Shown here one piece after another: positions 59,578-64,000 of a DNA stretch of 64,000 bases. Origin of the DNA: Pontibacter rufus (GTDB lineage Bacteria; Bacteroidota; Bacteroidia; Cytophagales; Hymenobacteraceae); assembly GCF_015694705.1 (NCBI RefSeq), contig NZ_JADQDR010000001.1, positions 310,001 to 374,000 on the forward strand, written 5' to 3'. Every line of letters begins with the position of its first letter. The first letter of the stretch is position 1. The position numbers and the translations under genes are program-made. A model generated the notes under the pieces. That model searched no databases. It worked only from the letters and a program-made list of their open reading frames with translations, and was not told where the DNA came from.

Positions 59578-61209
59578 ATGCCCGATATTATTTACATTTT
59601 ACTAACGGCCATTGTGGCGCTCGGAGTGGGCGTATACATTGGACGTATGCTGCTGCAGAAAGTATACAAGCAGCAGGAGGAAGTTGCCCGCCAGACTGCT
59701 AAAACGATTATTCGTGAGGCAGAGCTCAATGCCGAGAGCATCAAGAAAGATCGCATCCTGGAAGCCAAGGAGAAATACCTGAAGCTGAAATCTGAGTTTG
59801 AAGAAGAATCAAACAAGAAAAAGAACATCATCATCCAGAATGAGAACAAGGTAAAACAGCGTGAGCAGCTGGTAAACAAGCAGATGGAACAGGCGAAACG
59901 CCTCGAAGCCGAGCTTGCCAAAGAGAAAGAGCAGTTAACCACACAGCTCGACAAAGAAAGGGAGCAGCTGAACGCACAACTGGAAAAAGAAAAGGAGCAC
60001 CTGCAGGCACAGGCCGAAAGTTACCGGAAGCGCAAAGAAGAAGTAGAACAGCAGCACCAGGAAATTGTAGGGCAATTGGAGCGCATTGCCGGCCTTACGG
60101 CTTCCGAAGCCCGTGAGCAACTGGTAGAAGCCCTGAAAAGCGAGGCCCAGACGCAAGCCTCTTCACACATCAAGGACATTGTGGCGCAGGCCAGGCTCAC
60201 CGCTACCAAAGAAGCCAAGAAAATCGTTATCGAAACCATTCAGCGCACCGCTGCTGAGCACGCCATCGAAAACTGCGTGTCCGTTTTTAACATCGAGAGC
60301 GACGATATCAAAGGAAAAATTATTGGACGCGAAGGCCGCAACATTCGTGCGCTGGAAGCTGCTACCGGTGTGGAAATTATTGTGGATGATACGCCTGAGG
60401 CCATCATTATCTCCGGTTTCGACCCTGTTCGCCGCGAAATTGCCCGCTTGTCGCTGCACCGTCTTGTAGCTGACGGCCGTATTCACCCGGCCCGCATCGA
60501 GGAAGTAGTGGCCAAAACCCGCAAGAACATTGATGAGGAGATTGTAGAGATAGGGGAGCGTACGGCTATTGATTTAGGTATACATGGCTTGCACCCGGAG
60601 CTGATTAAAATGGTGGGCCGCATGCGTTTTCGCTCGTCTTACGGTCAGAACCTGTTGCAACACTCCCGTGAGGTGGCTAACCTTTGTGCTACCATGGCGG
60701 CCGAACTTGGCCTGAACGTGAAGCACGCCAAACGTGCCGGCCTGCTGCACGACATCGGCAAAGTGACCCCGGACGAGCCGGAGCTGCCGCACGCCATTAT
60801 TGGTATGGAGCTGGCCAAGAAGTATAAAGAACATCCGGATGTAGTAAACGCGATTGGTGCTCACCACGATGAGGTGGAAATGACTGCCATGGTTTCGCCG
60901 CTGGTGCAGGCCTGCGATGCCATTTCCGGCTCCAGACCGGGCGCTCGCCGCGAAATAATGGAATCATACATCAAGCGTCTGAAAGAGCTGGAAGAAACCG
61001 CTATTTCGTTTGAAGGTGTGAACCAGTGCTACGCTATCCAGGCCGGCCGCGAGCTGCGTGTGATGGTAGATGCCGACAACGTAACAGATGAAAAAGCGGC
61101 CGAAATCTCGTACGATATCTCCCAGAAAATAGAGAAAGAGATGCAGTATCCGGGACAAATCAAGATTACGGTTATCCGCGAGATGCGCGCCATCAGCTAC
61201 GCCAAATAA
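59578..61209 (+). CDS. rny: Ribonuclease Y
   Basis: The product has 543 residues, normal for RNase Y. One N-terminal membrane helix ([19 protein letters not shown]) anchors it. A long charged coiled coil spans about 30-190. A KH domain follows ([28 protein letters not shown], in parts). The HD domain holds [18 protein letters not shown] and AIGAHHDE, the metal site. It starts bulk and regulated mRNA decay at the membrane. A strong terminator follows the stop. Confidence 0.97.
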   Translation: MPDIIYILLTAIVALGVGVYIGRMLLQKVYKQQEEVARQTAKTIIREAELNAESIKKDRILEAKEKYLKLKSEFEEESNKKKNIIIQNENKVKQREQLVNKQMEQAKRLEAELAKEKEQLTTQLDKEREQLNAQLEKEKEHLQAQAESYRKRKEEVEQQHQEIVGQLERIAGLTASEAREQLVEALKSEAQTQASSHIKDIVAQARLTATKEAKKIVIETIQRTAAEHAIENCVSVFNIESDDIKGKIIGREGRNIRALEAATGVEIIVDDTPEAIIISGFDPVRREIARLSLHRLVADGRIHPARIEEVVAKTRKNIDEEIVEIGERTAIDLGIHGLHPELIKMVGRMRFRSSYGQNLLQHSREVANLCATMAAELGLNVKHAKRAGLLHDIGKVTPDEPELPHAIIGMELAKKYKEHPDVVNAIGAHHDEVEMTAMVSPLVQACDAISGSRPGARREIMESYIKRLKELEETAISFEGVNQCYAIQAGRELRVMVDADNVTDEKAAEISYDISQKIEKEMQYPGQIKITVIREMRAISYAK

Positions 61210-61236
61210 GTATAGCTGATTTAATAAATTAAGGGG

Positions 61237-61268
61237 AAGCCGCCTGCCACTTTTGTGGCAGGCGGCTT
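61237..61268 (+). terminator. Rho-independent terminator after rny
   Basis: Perfect 14-bp stem (61237-61250, AAGCCGCCTGCCAC, and 61255-61268) with a TTTT loop, 28 bases after the stop. T-rich sequence follows. Confidence 0.88.
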
Positions 61269-61322
61269 TGTTATATAATTGTACTTGCCTGCTGTACCTG
61301 TTTCATTACAATTGCTTCTCTA

Positions 61323-61394
61323 GCTGGTGCGAGCTTGCAGCTCGTACCTACTCTTTCGTGAATTTAAAGGTACGAGCTGCAAGCTCGCACCAGC
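61323..61394. repeat. Repeat family A, copy 2: perfect 27-bp inverted pair
   Basis: Arms 61323-61349 and 61368-61394 are exact complements (GCTGGTGCGAGCTTGCAGCT then CGTACCT on the left) around 18 bases. The arm sequence matches the copy at 17396-17483. It is located between rny and proB. Confidence 0.88.
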
Positions 61395-61453
61395 ATAGGC
61401 ATCAGCACGATTAGTAAGGCACCAGCCAAGCAAAGAGCACAATTACTGCTTTG

Positions 61454-61483
61454 TTTGCTTCTCTTTTATAAAGTTTAGCTTTA
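61454..61483 (+). promoter_or_regulatory. Putative promoter of proBA
   Basis: TTTG at 61454-61457, then 18 bases, then TAGCTTTA at 61476-61483, close to the Bacteroidota TTTG/TAnnTTTG arrangement. It lies 31 bases before the proB ATG. Confidence 0.4.
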
Positions 61484-61514
61484 AATTGGTTTTTAATTAA
61501 CAAAGCAGCAGTGG

Positions 61515-62618
61515 ATGGCCTTACTTTATAAGAGAATCATCATTAAAATAGGGTCTAACGTGCTCACCCTGGACAATGGCATGCCCGACTTGGCAAGAAT
61601 GAGCCACCTGGTAGAGCAGATAGCCGAAATAAAGCGGCAGGGTAAGGAGGTGATTCTGGTGTCTTCGGGGGCAGTGGCTTCGGGGAGAAGTATGGTAAAA
61701 GTATCAGAAAAGTTTGATGCGGTGGCCAGCCGGCAGCTGCTGGCTTCGGTGGGGCAGGTGAAGCTGATAAACACCTATTCGGAACAGTTTGGCCGGTTTG
61801 GGCTGGTCTGTGCCCAGGTGCTGGTTACCAAAGAAGATTTCCGTGACCGGCTGCACTACCTGAACATGAAGAACTGCTTCCAAATCCTTTTGCAGCACGA
61901 CATCATCCCGGTTATCAACGAAAATGACGTGATTTCGATAACGGAGCTCATGTTTACCGATAACGACGAACTCGCCGGACTGGTAGCCTCGATGCTCAAT
62001 GCCGATGCCCTGATTATACTTTCTAACGTGGATGGCATTTACAACGGAAACCCAAAAGACGCCGGCTCAGAAGTAATCCGTGAGATAGACCACACGGCCA
62101 CAGGCCTGTCCTCTTTTATTACCACGCAGCGGTCGCAGTTTGGCCGCGGTGGCATGCTTACCAAGAGCCACATGGCCCGGAAGGTGGCGCAACTGGGTAT
62201 TGCCGTGCACATCGCCAACGGCAAAACCGACAACATACTTACCCGGCTGCTGCAGGAGGAGGTGGTGAACACTCGTTTTTTGCCCCATAAGGCTGCATCG
62301 GGCAGGAAAAAGTGGCTGGCCCACAACGAGAATAACGCCAAGGGAGTCGTCCGGATAAACCAGGGAGCCCGGGAAGCGCTCGTTTCCTCCAGGGCTACCA
62401 GCCTGCTTCCTGTAGGTGTTACAGGCATTAGCGGGGAATTCCTGAAAGGAGATGTAGTGAAGCTGCTGGATGAAAATGGCGGACTGCTGGGCCTGGGCAT
62501 AGCGGAGTACGGCTCAGACAAAGCGCTGGAACGCATCGGGCAGAAAAACCAGAAACCGCTGGTGCATTATGATTACCTGTTTTTATACCCTGAACCATCT
62601 GATAATGGAGCTAAATAA
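61515..62618 (+). CDS. proB: Glutamate 5-kinase
   Basis: The product has 367 residues. The amino-acid kinase domain starts [12 protein letters not shown] and includes [56 protein letters not shown] (in parts) and [18 protein letters not shown]-terminal PUA domain follows (about 270-367: [35 protein letters not shown]). It makes glutamyl-5-phosphate, the first step of proline synthesis. The end overlaps proA by 14 bases. Confidence 0.97.
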   Translation: MALLYKRIIIKIGSNVLTLDNGMPDLARMSHLVEQIAEIKRQGKEVILVSSGAVASGRSMVKVSEKFDAVASRQLLASVGQVKLINTYSEQFGRFGLVCAQVLVTKEDFRDRLHYLNMKNCFQILLQHDIIPVINENDVISITELMFTDNDELAGLVASMLNADALIILSNVDGIYNGNPKDAGSEVIREIDHTATGLSSFITTQRSQFGRGGMLTKSHMARKVAQLGIAVHIANGKTDNILTRLLQEEVVNTRFLPHKAASGRKKWLAHNENNAKGVVRINQGAREALVSSRATSLLPVGVTGISGEFLKGDVVKLLDENGGLLGLGIAEYGSDKALERIGQKNQKPLVHYDYLFLYPEPSDNGAK

Positions 62619-63855
62619 CATATTTGAGCGCACGCGCAAAGCCAGCAGAAGCCTGAGCATGCTGCCATCCAAAACAGTCGACGCTGTTTTGCGGGAGGTG
62701 GCTGCCGCAGCGGTGGCGCATACGGCTTTTCTGCTTTCCGAAAATGAGAAAGACCTGGACAGGATGCACCCTGACGATCCGAAATACGACCGGCTGAAGC
62801 TGACAAAGGCGCGCATAGAAGGGATTGCAGCAGATATCAGCAACGTGGCCGGCCTGATGTCTCCGCTAAACGAGGTGTTGCTGGAGCGGGAGCTTCCGAA
62901 CGGGCTGCACCTCTCTAAGGTGCGCGTGCCGCTGGGCGTGGTTGGGGTAATTTACGAGGCCAGGCCCAATGTAACGTTTGATGTGTTTTCGCTGTGCCTG
63001 AAAACCGGAAATGCCTGTTTGCTGAAAGGGGGAAGCGATGCGGCTTTTTCGAATGAGGCCATCGTGTACGTAATCCACCAGGTGCTGGAAAAGCATGGCA
63101 TCAGCAAAGACATTGTTGCGTTGCTCCCCCCTGACAGGGCTGCCACCGAAGCGCTGCTGGGCGCCGTTGGCTATGTAGATGTACTGATACCGCGCGGAAG
63201 CCAGCAGTTAATTGACTTTGTACGGCAGCATGCCAAAGTACCCGTTATCGAAACCGGCGCCGGCATTGTGCATACTTATTTCGATGAAACCGCTGACCTG
63301 GCAAAAGGAAAGGAGATTATACATAATGCCAAAACGCGGCGCGTAAGTGTGTGCAACGCCCTGGACTGCCTGCTTGTGCACCGAAGCCGCCTGCATGATC
63401 TGGCAGAACTGACCGCTCCGCTGGCTGCGGCCGGTGTCATCATTTTTGCAGACGAGCCTTCTTTTACGGTATTACAGCAAAGTTATCCGGCGGACTTGCT
63501 GAAACCTGCTTCGGAAGAAGATTTCGGGACAGAGTTCTTATCACTAAAAATGGCGCTGAAAACCGTAGACAACCTGGTGGAAGCACTCGATCATATTGCC
63601 AATTATAGTTCCGGGCACAGCGAAGCTATCATATCCGAAAGCGATGCACACATCAATCGCTTTTTACAAAGTGTGGATGCCGCAGCTGTGTATGCCAACG
63701 CCTCTACGGCTTTTACCGATGGCGCGCAGTTTGGACTGGGGGCGGAGATAGGCATCAGCACACAAAAACTCCACGCCCGTGGCCCAATGGGATTAGAGGA
63801 ACTCACCAGCTATAAATGGCTCATAAAAGGGAACGGACAAATCAGGCCCGCATAG
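62605..63855 (+). CDS. proA: Glutamate-5-semialdehyde dehydrogenase
   Basis: The ATG at 62605 ([15 protein letters not shown]) fits the family start and overlaps proB by 14 bases, giving 416 residues; an upstream in-frame ATG at 62569 is rejected. ProA landmarks are present: [61 protein letters not shown], the catalytic Cys in [13 protein letters not shown], and [17 protein letters not shown] at the end. It reduces glutamyl-5-phosphate in proline synthesis. Translational coupling to proB is evident. Confidence 0.97.
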   Translation: MELNNIFERTRKASRSLSMLPSKTVDAVLREVAAAAVAHTAFLLSENEKDLDRMHPDDPKYDRLKLTKARIEGIAADISNVAGLMSPLNEVLLERELPNGLHLSKVRVPLGVVGVIYEARPNVTFDVFSLCLKTGNACLLKGGSDAAFSNEAIVYVIHQVLEKHGISKDIVALLPPDRAATEALLGAVGYVDVLIPRGSQQLIDFVRQHAKVPVIETGAGIVHTYFDETADLAKGKEIIHNAKTRRVSVCNALDCLLVHRSRLHDLAELTAPLAAAGVIIFADEPSFTVLQQSYPADLLKPASEEDFGTEFLSLKMALKTVDNLVEALDHIANYSSGHSEAIISESDAHINRFLQSVDAAAVYANASTAFTDGAQFGLGAEIGISTQKLHARGPMGLEELTSYKWLIKGNGQIRPA

Positions 63856-63928
63856 TTTCCGGAAAAACACATGCTAATTGCGCGGGTACATCCGGGGCAG
63901 AAAAAAGCAAGTATGGCAGACGGGCTAT

Positions 63929-63974
63929 AAGTATAAAAGCGCACCCTCAGGTATGAGAGCGCGCTTTTATACTT
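63929..63974. terminator. Hairpin terminator after proBA
   Basis: Arms AAGTATAAAAGCGC (63929-63942) and its exact complement (63961-63974) enclose a further CTCA/TGAG step. The T-rich 3' arm and its distance of 74 bases from the proA stop fit a terminator. The outer arms are an inverted pair of the AAGTATA heptamer. Confidence 0.65.
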
Positions 63975-64000
63975 TGGTTCCTTGTTATGATACTGTGTTT

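Larger units (their letters stand above)
1..64000. repeat. Iterated heptamer AAGTATA/TATACTT across the window
   Basis: A hand count finds about 46 AAGTATA and 62 TATACTT on the plus strand. The expectation is about 8 in total for a 7-mer in 64 kb, counting both strands at about 50% G+C. AAGTATG/CATACTT is also raised (about 60). Copies lie inside genes in all frames and in intergenic DNA. Exact overlapping palindromes AAGTATACTT occur at 15879, 21678 and 44790. None is seen in the AT-rich ApeA-type gene (53908-55344). Confidence 0.85.

Noticed and set aside
1-64000. TATACTT as a promoter -7 element
   Set aside because: The Bacteroidota -7 consensus is TAnnTTTG. The heptamer does not fit its spacing, and most copies lie inside genes on both strands.
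1-64000. CRISPR arrays, rRNA and tRNA genes
   Set aside because: No regularly spaced direct repeats and no recognisable rRNA or tRNA sequence were seen on reading; a covariance scan for tRNA could not be run.

Overview
The window is about 64 kb of a Bacteroidota chromosome of roughly 50% G+C. SusC/SusD pairs, Bacteroidota-type lipoproteins, weak ribosome-binding sites and the gene set point to Cytophagales. The overall look is that of Hymenobacteraceae, for example a Pontibacter relative; this placement is inference. I see no rRNA, tRNA, CRISPR array or transposase.

Layout. 1-3.75 kb: the end of a GH32 fructan hydrolase gene and a GH95 alpha-L-fucosidase. 4.4-19.1 kb: a forward block with a NamZ-type exo-N-acetylmuramidase lipoprotein, a SusC/SusD pair, a DigH/YngK-like glycosidase, a GH9 lipoprotein, a phosphoesterase fused to a PQQ-type propeller, MurNAc-6-phosphate etherase (MurQ) and a sodium/solute symporter resembling MurT. 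19.4-33.7 kb: a DeoR-type regulator, an M19 dipeptidase, a beta-lactamase-fold serine hydrolase, a second SusC/SusD pair, an S9 peptidase and a NagZ-type GH3 glucosaminidase fused to a beta-lactamase-type domain. 33.9-41.8 kb: an AmiD-like amidase, a PBP4-type D,D-carboxypeptidase, an L-Ala-D/L-Glu epimerase translationally coupled to an 8-amino-7-oxononanoate-synthase-like PLP enzyme, a DUF819 membrane protein and an NlpC/P60 endopeptidase.

Taken together, 4.4-41.8 kb reads as a peptidoglycan-utilisation and recycling locus. NamZ and NagZ would release MurNAc and GlcNAc from glycan chains. The amidase, carboxypeptidase and NlpC/P60 enzyme would trim stem peptides to L-Ala-D-Glu, and the epimerase and a dipeptidase would finish them. 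The symporter and MurQ would take MurNAc into amino-sugar metabolism. A MurNAc kinase is the visible missing step.

42-64 kb is mostly housekeeping: MscS, UvsE, RadC, YwbE, a divergent pyruvate-kinase-like protein, DUF1697, DUF1684, pheT, a coiled-coil protein, zapA, rny and proBA. It is interrupted at 53.6-55.4 kb by an AT-rich islet. That islet carries an ApeA-type HEPN defence protein whose ends look like those of an integron gene cassette.

Two sequence-level signals run across the window. The heptamer AAGTATA/TATACTT occurs about 108 times by hand count, where about 8 are expected. It lies in genes and intergenic DNA, on both strands, and is missing from the AT-rich islet. Four families of long intergenic inverted or composite repeats are present, each in at least two places.
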